18,593 nt of DNA from assembly GCA_002083565.1 (NCBI GenBank), contig MSXM01000027.1:1-18593 (forward strand). Reading direction: 5' to 3'. Of this stretch, positions 1-6,642 are shown in pieces (position 1 is the stretch's first letter; each line of letters opens with the position of its first letter). Under the pieces are notes generated by a model. The model saw only the letters and a list, made by a program, of their open reading frames with translations, searched no databases and had not been told where the DNA came from. The translations under genes were made by a program, and so were the position numbers. The DNA is from Nitrospira sp. ST-bin4 (GTDB lineage: Bacteria > Nitrospirota > Nitrospiria > Nitrospirales > Nitrospiraceae).

Positions 1-250
1 GACTAAGATTGAGCTATATATCTATTTCACGAAATTATTGCAAGACCCATTTTCCCACAACCATCGAGAACAACCCGAAAATAACCTGCAGCTTGCCCCT
101 TTTCATAGAGACCGCTGTCCGCTCGGCACACAGCACCCGCATCACACCGGTTTTAGACACTCGCCCGACACCAGCCTGAGTCTTTCGCCCCAGCGTCATA
201 ATGTCCTCTTCCCGTTCGCCCTCACTGCCGGTTTGTGCCATAATCCTAAC
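1..250. other. Upstream region of the KimA-like gene, no gene seen
   Basis: No convincing gene is visible here. An open frame runs upstream of the ATG at 251, but its translation is Pro/His-rich and unlike a membrane transporter, so I treat it as non-coding. A CATAAT hexamer at 239-244 could be a -10 box, with only a weak -35 (TTCGCC, 215-220). If it is used, transcription would begin almost on the ATG at 251. I see no SD before 251 and no clear c-di-AMP (ydaO-type) riboswitch, which precedes KimA genes in Bacillus. Confidence 0.3.
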
Positions 251-2077
251 ATGATTCTGAAACGCTGGCTCGTCGGCGATCCCCTAAAGACGGCACAAGC
301 ACGGCACGAACGGCTCTCGAAAACCATCGCGCTTCCGATTTTTTCATCGAACGCGATCTCCTCGGTCGCATACGGGACCGAAGAAATCCTGTTAGTGCTC
401 GTCCTCGCCGGCACGGCAGCCGTGGCCTGGTCGATTCCCGTCAGTCTGGCCATTCTGTTTCTCGTGCTCGTCCTCACCATTTCCTATCGACAGATCATTT
501 ATGAGTATCCTGAGGGAGGCGGCGCCTACATTGTTGCAAAGACGAATCTCGGCGAGAGGCCGGCCCTGATGGCTGCCGCAGCCTTGATGATCGACTATGT
601 CTTGACCGTCGCCGTTAGCGTTGCTGCTGGAATCGCCGCCCTCACTTCAGCCATCCCCAGCCTATTCATACACCGGGAAGCATTAGGACTGATCGCCATC
701 GTCTTTATGGTGGTCATAAACCTCCGCGGCGTCCGAGAGTCGGGAACGTTTTTCGCCATCCCAACCTATTTCGCCATTGGAGCACTTGGGCTGCTGGTCA
801 CCGTCGGCACCCTGTACTCCTTCACCAGCCCTGGCCTCACTCCCCCCTCGACGAATCCTGAAATGCCTGGGAAAGCGATGGAAAGTCTCACCCTCTTCTT
901 GATTCTTCGGTCGTTTGCCGCAGGCTGTTCGGCCGTGACCGGCATGGAAGTGATCTCCAACGGGGTGAAAGCGTTTCGCCACCCCGAATCGAAGAATGCC
1001 GCCGCCACGATGATCTGGATGTCTGTCATCCTGGCATCGCTGTTCATGGGCGTCAGCTGGATGGCCTATCACTACGGCATTCTTCCCAAAGTGGACGAAA
1101 CGATCATGTCGCAACTGGCCCGTCTCACGTTCGGCACCGGGGCGATCTATTACACCATCCAGATCGCCACCATGGCGCTGCTGGTGCTGGCGGCCAACAG
1201 CGCCTTTGCCGGATTCCCGCATCTAGCTTCGATCCTGGCCCGGGATGGATTCATGCCGCACCAGATGGCCACGTTCGGCGATCGCCTAGTGTTTTCGAAC
1301 GGCATCATCATCCTCGGCTTTTTCGCCTGTCTCCTGTTGGTCATTTTTGAAGGCGATACCCATGCGTTGATCCCGTTGTATGCCATCGGGGTGTTCGTCT
1401 CGTTCACGCTTTCTCAAGCCGGCATGGTCAACCGCTGGCTGACCAAAAAAGGGAAACATTGGCGGAAGAAACTGGTTATTAACAGCATCGGCGCCGTTAC
1501 GACCGGGATCGCCACCGTTATTATCGCCAGCACCAAGTTCATGCAGGGTGCCTGGATCGTCTTTGTGCTTGTGGCGATCTTAATCCTCACGTTCCAGGGC
1601 ATTCGCTCTCACTACCGGGCCGTATCAGAACAAATCACACTGGACCGCAGGGGATCTCGGCCCCCGCTGCCTCGACGCAATATCGTGGTCATTCCGGTCA
1701 GCGGAGTGAATCGCGCCGTGGTCCGTGCCCTGGACTACGCGAGAAGCCGTCCCGGTGAGATTCGCGCCGTGTATGTCGATCTTGACCCGGAAGAAAGCGC
1801 CAAGGTCAAGATTCAATGGGCCCAATGGGGTGGCGGTGTCAATTTGATCGCCCTCCCCTCTCCCTATCGTTCAGTCCTGGGATCCCTCCTCGAGTACGTC
1901 GAGGAAATTCTGGAAAAAGACCAGAACACCTGGGTGACCGTCGTGATCCCGGAAATTCTTCCGGCCCGCTGGTGGCAAAACATCCTGCACAACCAACGCG
2001 CCCTGATGCTCAAGGGCGCACTCCTCTTCAAGGAACGGGTGATCCTCATGGATGTGCCGTTCCATCTGACGCGATGA
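251..2077 (+). CDS. kimA: KimA-type APC/KUP-family potassium transporter
   Basis: This 608-aa inner-membrane protein matches Bacillus subtilis KimA (YdaO, about 607 aa, recalled) along its whole length. KimA is a proton-coupled K+ importer of the APC superfamily. Visible hallmarks are the N-terminal SSVAYGTEE stretch (residues 37-45), SYRQIIYEYPEGGGAYIV (78-95), LMIDYVLTVAVS (112-123), TGMEVISN (230-237) and about 12 hydrophobic segments up to about residue 470. A soluble C-terminal domain follows from about 475, starting RRNIVVIPVSGVNRAVV. The ATG at 251 was chosen because homology begins there (MILKRWLVGDPLK resembles the KimA N-terminus); the upstream extension looks non-coding. D115 and E233 match conserved acidic residues of KimA, but the position matching KimA D36 is Asn34. 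The stop overlaps the next gene's ATG, so the two are probably co-translated. Confidence 0.88.
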   Translation: MILKRWLVGDPLKTAQARHERLSKTIALPIFSSNAISSVAYGTEEILLVLVLAGTAAVAWSIPVSLAILFLVLVLTISYRQIIYEYPEGGGAYIVAKTNLGERPALMAAAALMIDYVLTVAVSVAAGIAALTSAIPSLFIHREALGLIAIVFMVVINLRGVRESGTFFAIPTYFAIGALGLLVTVGTLYSFTSPGLTPPSTNPEMPGKAMESLTLFLILRSFAAGCSAVTGMEVISNGVKAFRHPESKNAAATMIWMSVILASLFMGVSWMAYHYGILPKVDETIMSQLARLTFGTGAIYYTIQIATMALLVLAANSAFAGFPHLASILARDGFMPHQMATFGDRLVFSNGIIILGFFACLLLVIFEGDTHALIPLYAIGVFVSFTLSQAGMVNRWLTKKGKHWRKKLVINSIGAVTTGIATVIIASTKFMQGAWIVFVLVAILILTFQGIRSHYRAVSEQITLDRRGSRPPLPRRNIVVIPVSGVNRAVVRALDYARSRPGEIRAVYVDLDPEESAKVKIQWAQWGGGVNLIALPSPYRSVLGSLLEYVEEILEKDQNTWVTVVIPEILPARWWQNILHNQRALMLKGALLFKERVILMDVPFHLTR

Positions 2078-3186
2078 TCAGGGAACGTGAAGCGTATCTT
2101 GTGAAGCCCGCTTCGACTCCGCGAGGCCCTCGGCTTCGCCGCGAGGCGAGCGCGCGTATTTCGCAGGCTCGGACCTCGTGCTTCGTTCTGTTTGCTTCAT
2201 GCCTGTCCATGGCTGCTCCTGCCCATGCGTTCAAAATTGTGGAACCCGCAGAAAGCGCTGCACTGATTGCTGGAAGTACCGTGACTGCTCAGGTCGATGT
2301 GGGAAAAGACCGCGGCATCGTCGCGGTGCGCTACTACTGGTATAGCGGGCAGGACGAAGCATTGGTCGAACAGGATGACGCCACCGCCACCGGCTCCATC
2401 GTTGCACCCGTTGCCTCTATCGGGCTGGCCGAACACAACCCACCCTTCGGTGGCCGCCTGTTGATCCCCACGGATGGCATCGGACCGATGCGGCTCCTGG
2501 CCGTGGCTGAAATCTCACGTGGACGTCTGGGCACACGGTCCGTCTTCGACGAAGTGATGGTACAGGTTGAACCCAAGGCCGCCCTGGCCACGATCGACTT
2601 TGCAACCGACAAGCCGCTCCAGCTCGGGCGGGCCGGACAATCCTCGGCCTTCGGCCACGTGGATTCTCTAGGTAAGATTTTCGAGTTACCGGTCGTCGGT
2701 GAGTTCGCCGACGGCATCGTCCGCCGGATCAGCGCTCCGGAAACCGGAACCACTTACGAGTCTTCAAATCCGAATGTCATTACAGTTTTGTCCGGCGGAC
2801 TACTCCAGATCGTGGGCAACGGCAGAACAGTGCTGACTGTGACCAACCGCGGCAAGCAGGCTCTGCTCGATGTAGATGTGAACGTCAACGACGAGCCAAA
2901 CGCACCGCCGATCGCCGATGCGGGGATAAGCAAAACCGTGAGAGCCGGATCAAAAGTCAAATTGAGCGGGCTGAAAAGCCGCGATCCCGAAGGCGAAGCC
3001 CTCTACTACACCTGGAGCCAGCTGCGCGGCAGCAAAGTGTCGCTGCTCGACGCAAACAACGCCGAGGCCTCCTTCCTCGCCCCGCATGTCTCAGAGCCGA
3101 GAACCTATCGATTCAAGCTGCGCGTGACGGATAAGAAGGGGGCAGATAGCCTACCGGTGTTTGTGGACGTGACGGTGGAGCCGTAG
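2074..3186 (+). CDS. Secreted Ig-like/PKD-domain protein, function unknown
   Basis: This is a 370-aa protein. A hydrophobic stretch at about 36-49 ends in Ala-His-Ala (50-52), a plausible signal peptidase I site, so the product is probably exported. The mature part looks all-beta: an Ig-like stretch (about 53-165), a segment resembling bacterial Ig-like group 2 repeats (about 170-275), and a C-terminal PKD/K319-like domain (about 277-370) beginning PPIADAGISKTVRAG with the typical SRDPEGEALYYTWSQ core. The start at 2074 overlaps the transporter stop by 4 nt (ATGA), arguing for coupled translation. The N-terminal 34 residues are unusually long and Arg-rich for a signal peptide n-region and are encoded by GC-rich, repeat-like DNA; a GTG at 2101 is another possible start. 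The role is probably adhesive or structural in the envelope; no catalytic motif is seen. Confidence 0.7.
   Translation: MIREREAYLVKPASTPRGPRLRREASARISQARTSCFVLFASCLSMAAPAHAFKIVEPAESAALIAGSTVTAQVDVGKDRGIVAVRYYWYSGQDEALVEQDDATATGSIVAPVASIGLAEHNPPFGGRLLIPTDGIGPMRLLAVAEISRGRLGTRSVFDEVMVQVEPKAALATIDFATDKPLQLGRAGQSSAFGHVDSLGKIFELPVVGEFADGIVRRISAPETGTTYESSNPNVITVLSGGLLQIVGNGRTVLTVTNRGKQALLDVDVNVNDEPNAPPIADAGISKTVRAGSKVKLSGLKSRDPEGEALYYTWSQLRGSKVSLLDANNAEASFLAPHVSEPRTYRFKLRVTDKKGADSLPVFVDVTVEP
2086..2106 (+). repeat. Short imperfect direct repeat, copy 1
   Basis: The 21-nt stretch beginning CGTGAAGCGTATCTTG matches 17 of 21 positions with 3205-3225. The two copies flank the PKD-domain gene, one just inside its 5' end and one 19 nt after its stop. 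I recall similar CGTGAARCGTATYTCG strings between genes of Nitrospira, so this may be a small dispersed repeat, but chance similarity is not excluded. Confidence 0.35.
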
Positions 3187-3204
3187 AAAGTGTGAGGCGC
3201 CGTT

Positions 3205-3225
3205 CGTGAAACGTATTTCGTCAAG
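3205..3225 (+). repeat. Short imperfect direct repeat, copy 2
   Basis: The stretch beginning CGTGAAACGTATTTCG is the partner of 2086-2106 (17/21 identical). It also overlaps the first codons of the Tat-signal remnant at 3206, so part of the similarity could come from a shared Lys-Arg-Ile coding string. Confidence 0.35.
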
Positions 3226-3289
3226 AAGGGATTGTCTTCTCGTAGGTTTGGCGGCTTCGGTGGGGATCTTCACCATGGCATCCAGTTAG
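3206..3289 (+). pseudogene. Remnant of a Tat-exported protein (signal peptide only)
   Basis: From the GTG at 3206 a 27-codon frame reads MKRISSRRDCLLVGLAASVG and on to IFTMASS, then a TAG at 3287. Ser-Arg-Arg-Asp-Cys-Leu-Leu followed by a moderately hydrophobic stretch closely resembles a twin-arginine signal peptide (SRRxFLK type, with Cys at the Phe position). Past the stop the same frame continues with LQAFALNG, which would complete a signal peptidase site. No recognisable mature domain follows. I read it as the 5' scar of a lost secreted-protein gene; a 27-aa functional peptide is unlikely but not excluded. Confidence 0.45.
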
Positions 3290-3310
3290 CTTCAAGCATT
3301 TGCCCTCAAT

Positions 3311-3366
3311 GGTTCCTTCGCCTATGCTGACATTATTTCAGACGTAGTCTCCCAGGCGAAGGAACC
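3311..3366. promoter_or_regulatory. Perfect 13-bp inverted repeat, candidate operator
   Basis: GGTTCCTTCGCCT (3311-3323) and its exact reverse complement AGGCGAAGGAACC (3354-3366) are separated by 30 nt and end 4 nt before the ATG of the antitoxin remnant at 3371. Antitoxins often repress their own operon through such repeats, so this is probably the old operator. It has no T-run, so a terminator is unlikely. Confidence 0.5.
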
Positions 3367-3370
3367 GATC

Positions 3371-3527
3371 ATGGCAACGCTCACGATCTCTCTCTCGGAT
3401 GAGGAACTTCGGCGGTTGCAAGCGCTGGGTAAGTGCGAAGCTCTGTTGGCAGCCCGCTGACATATTCCGTGCCGCCGCCAAGTGCGTGATGAATAAACAC
3501 GCCGAGCTCTATCGACGCCTGTCATAG
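3371..3527 (+). pseudogene. Frameshifted, internally deleted type II antitoxin remnant
   Basis: The ATG at 3371 opens a frame reading MATLTISLSDEELRRLQALG, typical of a small ribbon-helix-helix-type antitoxin N-terminus. It stops at 3458-3460 after 29 residues. One base out of frame, the DNA from 3459 reads DIFRAAAKCVMNKHAELYRR and ends LS with a TAG at 3525-3527. That tail resembles the end of antitoxins paired with Doc-type toxins (recalled pattern: a YVLxKNxELYRRLA tail). The two halves together give about 51 residues, shorter than the roughly 70-85 usual, so a deletion as well as a +1 shift is likely. No Doc toxin follows; a VapC gene in the opposite direction occupies the space. Confidence 0.5.
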
Positions 3528-3554
3528 TCCCAACTCACTTGCCTGCCGGCTCTG

Positions 3555-3995
3555 CTACTGGATATCGCCCAGAGGATGCACGACCCATTTGCCGAATTGG
3601 CGGAAATCATCGTCAAAAGCAAACGCCGTCCCGATGCCGAGCCGTTTCATGATTGCGAAGCTGGTGCAATCCGTAAAGCTGAACCGCTTATCCGAATACT
3701 GACGGAAGATGGCCCAAGCTTTTTCCTCGTCGGCTTGAGTCATTCGAATGACGGGAGTGGTGGTCTCACCCAGCAAGCGGATTCCAAATTGCAGGGCTTG
3801 CTCGTACCCAAGCCGCATGCGAAGGAGCGTGACGGTTTCATGGACGATCATATTACTGGTAACGAGAAGTCGATCCGTGGATTGGACGTACTGTAGCGCC
3901 TGATGATGCAATCGATCGGTTTGATCCGCGAGGGCAAAGAACGCCGAGGTATCAACGAAGACGGACTTGCGGAACGATTGGGTGGGCAGGCTCAC
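3555..3995 (-). CDS. vapC: PIN-domain ribonuclease toxin (VapC family)
   Basis: This 146-aa protein is the usual size for VapC. The PIN acidic residues are all present: D15 in VFVDTSAF, E53 in IVHETVT, D109 in FSFTDCTSF and D128/D130 in AFDDDF; together they would bind the catalytic Mg2+/Mn2+. VapC toxins cleave tRNA or other RNA in the cytoplasm and are held inactive by the cognate antitoxin. Translation starts at a GTG (3995) overlapping the TGA of the upstream antitoxin gene by 4 nt (GTGA), so the pair is translationally coupled. Nothing looks truncated, so the toxin is probably active when released. Confidence 0.85.
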   Translation of the reverse strand: MSLPTQSFRKSVFVDTSAFFALADQTDRLHHQALQYVQSTDRLLVTSNMIVHETVTLLRMRLGYEQALQFGIRLLGETTTPVIRMTQADEEKAWAIFRQYSDKRFSFTDCTSFAIMKRLGIGTAFAFDDDFRQFGKWVVHPLGDIQ

Positions 3996-4174
3996 GGCTT
4001 CCCGTGCAGGTAGGTGTCGTGCTCAACGCTGATATCGGTAAACCCGCTGGCCCCGATTCCTGAGAGAGACAGGAGGGACTTTTTCTGACGAGCCACCCGC
4101 TTTTGCAGGCTCAGCCGCTGGGCTGTCACGGTTCGCTTAACTTGAGTTTTGCGCCGTTTACTATGAGGTGCCAT
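3992..4174 (-). CDS. VapB-like antitoxin, 60 aa
   Basis: This small basic protein lies directly upstream of, and overlaps, the VapC gene. The N-terminal half is rich in Lys/Arg (SKRRKTQVKRTVTAQRLSLQ) and would bind DNA or RNA. The C-terminal part (GASGFTDISVEHDTYLHG) resembles the DISxxHDxYLYG tail I recall from antitoxins partnered with PIN toxins; it probably wraps the toxin active site. The ATG at 4174 is preceded by GAGGGTGG at a suitable distance. Identification is by position and tail motif; no standard AbrB or RHH fold is obvious. Confidence 0.7.
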   Translation of the reverse strand: MAPHSKRRKTQVKRTVTAQRLSLQKRVARQKKSLLSLSGIGASGFTDISVEHDTYLHGKP

Positions 4175-4188
4175 ATCCCACCCTCTGT

Positions 4189-4243
4189 GCTGATGGCGTT
4201 ATGATACCGCAGTCCATCAGTGTTCACAATGATCGGCCATTGT
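4189..4243 (-). promoter_or_regulatory. VapBC promoter with operator-like inverted repeats
   Basis: Read on the minus strand, TTGTGA (4229-4224) and TATCAT (4206-4201; five of six bases of a consensus -10) are separated by exactly 17 bp, upstream of the antitoxin ATG at 4174. Two small inverted repeats overlap it: CTGATGG/CCATCAG (4190-4196 and 4214-4220) over the -10, and ACAATG/CATTGT (4226-4231 and 4238-4243) over the -35. They suit autorepression by the toxin-antitoxin complex. Confidence 0.5.
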
Positions 4244-4248
4244 TTCAA

Positions 4249-5814
4249 CTACACCTCGCTCAACCGCATCGGCCCGTAGGTCATGCGGGCTTTCTTCAAC
4301 TCTTTGACGTGCTGCCGCAACGACGGACCGAACTTGGACAGTGACACCGCTTTGCAATGAGGCTCGATCCTGCGTTCGATCTGCTCAATCGCCTCTGCCA
4401 ATTGGCCGACCATTCGGCGGCCCGAGCCGGTGAGCCAGCCGAGGTGGCGATCGGCATAGTGGAGGTCTTGGAGCGAGTAGCGGACGGACTCGACTTCTTC
4501 CAGACATCGAAAGCGGGCCCGCTGCAGATCGTGCGGCGTCAGCCCCGCGAGCTTCCACCGCCCCGATCCGCCAGGCCCTGATGCCCATGTCGAGAGTCGC
4601 TCAAACAGCATAGCGCCGATCGTGAAGGTAAACGTCGCGTGGAGAATCCCGCGGAGCGGACGGAGGCTCCGGCGCCAGGGCGAATAGAAAATCTGCTGAT
4701 GGTGGTCGCCGTGATACATCACATATTTGCGCAGCAGAAGATTCAGATGGTGGTGGCTGTTCTCATGGATCAAATCGTCGATTAAATCCAGATTGTCCCG
4801 ATCGAAACAATTGATGAACGACAATCCCGGTCGATGGCGATAGCTGAAACTCACCACACCCTTCGCCTTGAGCGGCACAATTCGCGAAGTCAGTAAGGCC
4901 AGCACCCCAGACCCTTCAGACCAGGCTGCTTGGATCGTCTCCCAAGCCCGGCTGATCCGTTCCGCCTGCTTCTGCTCTGTTCGGACAATCGCCCGAGGCT
5001 GCCGGTCTTTCCCATAGACTAACGTCGGACCGATCGTCACCGGACACTGTCCGGCCTCCAGCGCCGCCTCTGTCGCCTGAGAGGTCCAGATCCATTCACC
5101 CTGCCCACCCCATGCGGTCCATAACTCAGAGGTCTTTCGACCGATGCGCACTGAAATCCCACTCGTCCCGATCAGAAACGTCCCCTGGCCGGACGCTCGT
5201 TTCAGACCGCCGCACACCTCGGCAGGAGCCTCGCGCCACTGTCCGGCAATTCCGACCGAAATACCATTCCCTGCTTCCGCCCGCTCGAAGTTGGCATCGA
5301 GTATTGCCGGTACTTCCCATCGCGGCACCGTGCGCTGTTTGCACCACTTCACGGCGAGTCTCGGATCGAACAGGATTGATTCCTGCGTCAATTCACGCGC
5401 CAGCCTCCGGCACAAACCTGCGAGCCGCTTCTCAAGCCCGGCCGCACGAGGACGGCCCAGAGGAAACAGATCGTGGAGGTAACTGTTCTCAAAAAACTTC
5501 TCCTGGCATTCCGTAAAGAGTTGCTGCGTGAATTCGGCCCGGTCCGGCTCTCGTTCCCATTGCTGGAGAATGTCCAAAAAATAGACGAGATCGTTGAGCG
5601 ATTCGATCCATCCGGCCACCTTCCAGTTGGAATAGCTTTCGACTGGAAGCGATCGGCTGAGGATCTGAAACAATCCGACCGGAAGGCCATACCGGGAGGA
5701 AAGATCCGGATATTCGGTTTGAAGCTCTCGACAGAGATCCTGTAAGAGCCGCTGCATCGAGAGACGATACTCATCGGTCAGGCGGGTGAGAAGCGGTAAC
5801 TCCAAAAGGGGCAT
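4249..5814 (-). CDS. HExxH protein, putative alpha-ketoglutarate-type peptide beta-hydroxylase
   Basis: This 521-aa soluble protein carries HENSH (H350, E351, H354) in the context DLIHENSHHHLNLLLRK. Downstream is YSPWRRSLRPLRGILHATFT, where H392 is a candidate third metal ligand. This arrangement is that of the 'HEXXH motif' proteins first noted near RiPP clusters (TIGR04267-type) and more recently called aKG-HExxH-type peptide beta-hydroxylases, meaning iron/2-oxoglutarate enzymes rather than proteases. The N-terminal 300 residues are helical with no motif I recognise. There is no signal peptide or TM segment. The ATG at 5814 lacks a clear SD, and no upstream in-frame start exists before a stop. 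No precursor peptide, cyclase or RiPP transporter is adjacent, so the substrate is unknown. Confidence 0.7.
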   Translation of the reverse strand: MPLLELPLLTRLTDEYRLSMQRLLQDLCRELQTEYPDLSSRYGLPVGLFQILSRSLPVESYSNWKVAGWIESLNDLVYFLDILQQWEREPDRAEFTQQLFTECQEKFFENSYLHDLFPLGRPRAAGLEKRLAGLCRRLARELTQESILFDPRLAVKWCKQRTVPRWEVPAILDANFERAEAGNGISVGIAGQWREAPAEVCGGLKRASGQGTFLIGTSGISVRIGRKTSELWTAWGGQGEWIWTSQATEAALEAGQCPVTIGPTLVYGKDRQPRAIVRTEQKQAERISRAWETIQAAWSEGSGVLALLTSRIVPLKAKGVVSFSYRHRPGLSFINCFDRDNLDLIDDLIHENSHHHLNLLLRKYVMYHGDHHQQIFYSPWRRSLRPLRGILHATFTFTIGAMLFERLSTWASGPGGSGRWKLAGLTPHDLQRARFRCLEEVESVRYSLQDLHYADRHLGWLTGSGRRMVGQLAEAIEQIERRIEPHCKAVSLSKFGPSLRQHVKELKKARMTYGPMRLSEV

Positions 5815-6042
5815 CGTGGATGACTCAACAATGGGTGACGTGGAGGACTGTAGCGCAGTGGAGAGACGGCTGCAAGAAAGAGCGACGAAGAAAATCCCGA
5901 CGCGGACGACGAACCAGACTTTGCCGGTACTATCGTCCGCGCCGTCGTGTTACCAAGCCTGCTAGCAGTTTATTGACAAACTACATGGCGATACCAAAAC
6001 CACCATCGTCCAGAAGATCGCCCGGAGAATCTGAATTTCCAT
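5815..6042. other. Intergenic spacer upstream of the HExxH gene
   Basis: No supported gene. An 8-bp inverted repeat, GCGGACGA (5902-5909) and TCGTCCGC (5933-5940), lies in the middle. A 10-bp perfect palindrome CTGCTAGCAG sits at 5959-5968 and shares the CTGCTAG string found at the end of the hairpin repeat at 6161-6167. A 26-codon minus-strand frame (6042-5962, start MEIQILRAIF) exists but has no SD. Confidence 0.3.
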
Positions 6043-6164
6043 CAGGCTGTTCAGAAAGGCTGTCCAGCAAGGCCGCAGCAAGCGAAGAGGCGAGGCATAC
6101 GCTGCTGTACGTTGAGCCTCTACGCGCCGCGAGAACGCCGCTGGCAGCCTTTATCAACAGCCTG
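6043..6164. repeat. Intergenic long-hairpin repeat (REP/MITE-like)
   Basis: The outer arms 6043-6068 (starting CAGGCTGTTCAGAAAGGCTG) and 6140-6164 (ending TTATCAACAGCCTG) are near-perfect reverse complements over about 25 bp. Inside, AGAGGCGAGGCATAC and GTACGTTGAGCCTCT pair again, so the whole 122-nt unit can fold into one long imperfect hairpin. The minus-strand reading, beginning TAGCAGGCTGTTGATAAAGG and continuing through GCCAGC, GTTCTCGC, GAGGCTCAACGTAC and CTGCGGCCTTGCTGGAC, matches my memory of a high-copy intergenic element in Nitrospira. It abuts the stop codon of the zinc-ribbon gene (stop 6165-6167). Confidence 0.75.
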
Positions 6165-6389
6165 CTAGGCAGCCTTGGCGTGAGGATGGAGTGCCGGCAT
6201 ATGCGCACCTGACTTGAGCGCTTCCGCGGCATTCAACCGTTGGCGCATCCGATTGTGAGCGATGAGCGGGTCGACGACGTTACCGCAGGCAACGCATCGC
6301 AAACCCCGCATCCACATCGGCAAAAAACTCTCACGCATGTCGATCAGATTGTCTATAACCATAAGACCGTGACATCTCGAGCAATTCAT
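6165..6389 (-). CDS. Small four-cysteine zinc-ribbon protein
   Basis: This 74-aa protein has two CxxC knuckles (C3-C6 in MNCSRCHG and C32-C35 in LRCVACGN), a classic zinc-ribbon spacing. The sequence between them (MVIDNLIDMRESFLPMWMRG) looks conserved rather than random. Similar small proteins occur in Nitrospira as I recall. A role in DNA, RNA or protein binding is possible but not shown. The ATG at 6389 was chosen because AGGAGG (6401-6396 on this strand) lies 6 nt upstream; an in-frame ATG at 6416 also exists but has poorer spacing to its SD. The His/Ala tail ends exactly at the hairpin repeat, so the repeat may form the mRNA 3' end. Confidence 0.7.
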   Translation of the reverse strand: MNCSRCHGLMVIDNLIDMRESFLPMWMRGLRCVACGNVVDPLIAHNRMRQRLNAAEALKSGAHMPALHPHAKAA

Positions 6390-6642
6390 GGAAGGCCTCC
6401 TGGCAACAGGTGGCATCTCACCTTGTTCATTCTGCGATGCCCATGTGTACCTCAAGAGAAGCAATCAGGATGCCAGGTGCTCTCCTTACGCTCTTGCGCG
6501 TTTATGCGGGGAATCGTAGAGTGCCGGCCTAAAAGACCGTCAAACTGACAAAAATTTGGACTGAAATGACCGTATGGGACAAAATTGGCTCGGCATTATC
6601 CTCTCTTTGCATAAAGGGTTATTGGAAAGAGGGTAGTCACTA

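Noticed and set aside
38..250. N-terminal extension of the KimA-like reading frame
   Set aside because: The added 71 residues are Pro/His-rich, unlike KimA, and homology starts exactly at the ATG at 251.
683..1222. Long minus-strand frame opposite the KimA-like gene
   Set aside because: The composition (many His/Gly/Arg/Asp) is that of a shadow of a membrane-protein gene; no SD or homology.
5847..5900. GTAGCGCAGTGGAGAGACGGC resembles part of a tRNA D-arm
   Set aside because: No acceptor stem, anticodon arm or GTTCGA T-loop can be placed around it.
5962..6042. 26-aa minus-strand frame as a possible precursor peptide for the HExxH enzyme
   Set aside because: No SD, no leader-like sequence, and its start lies at the edge of the hairpin repeat; it looks like chance.
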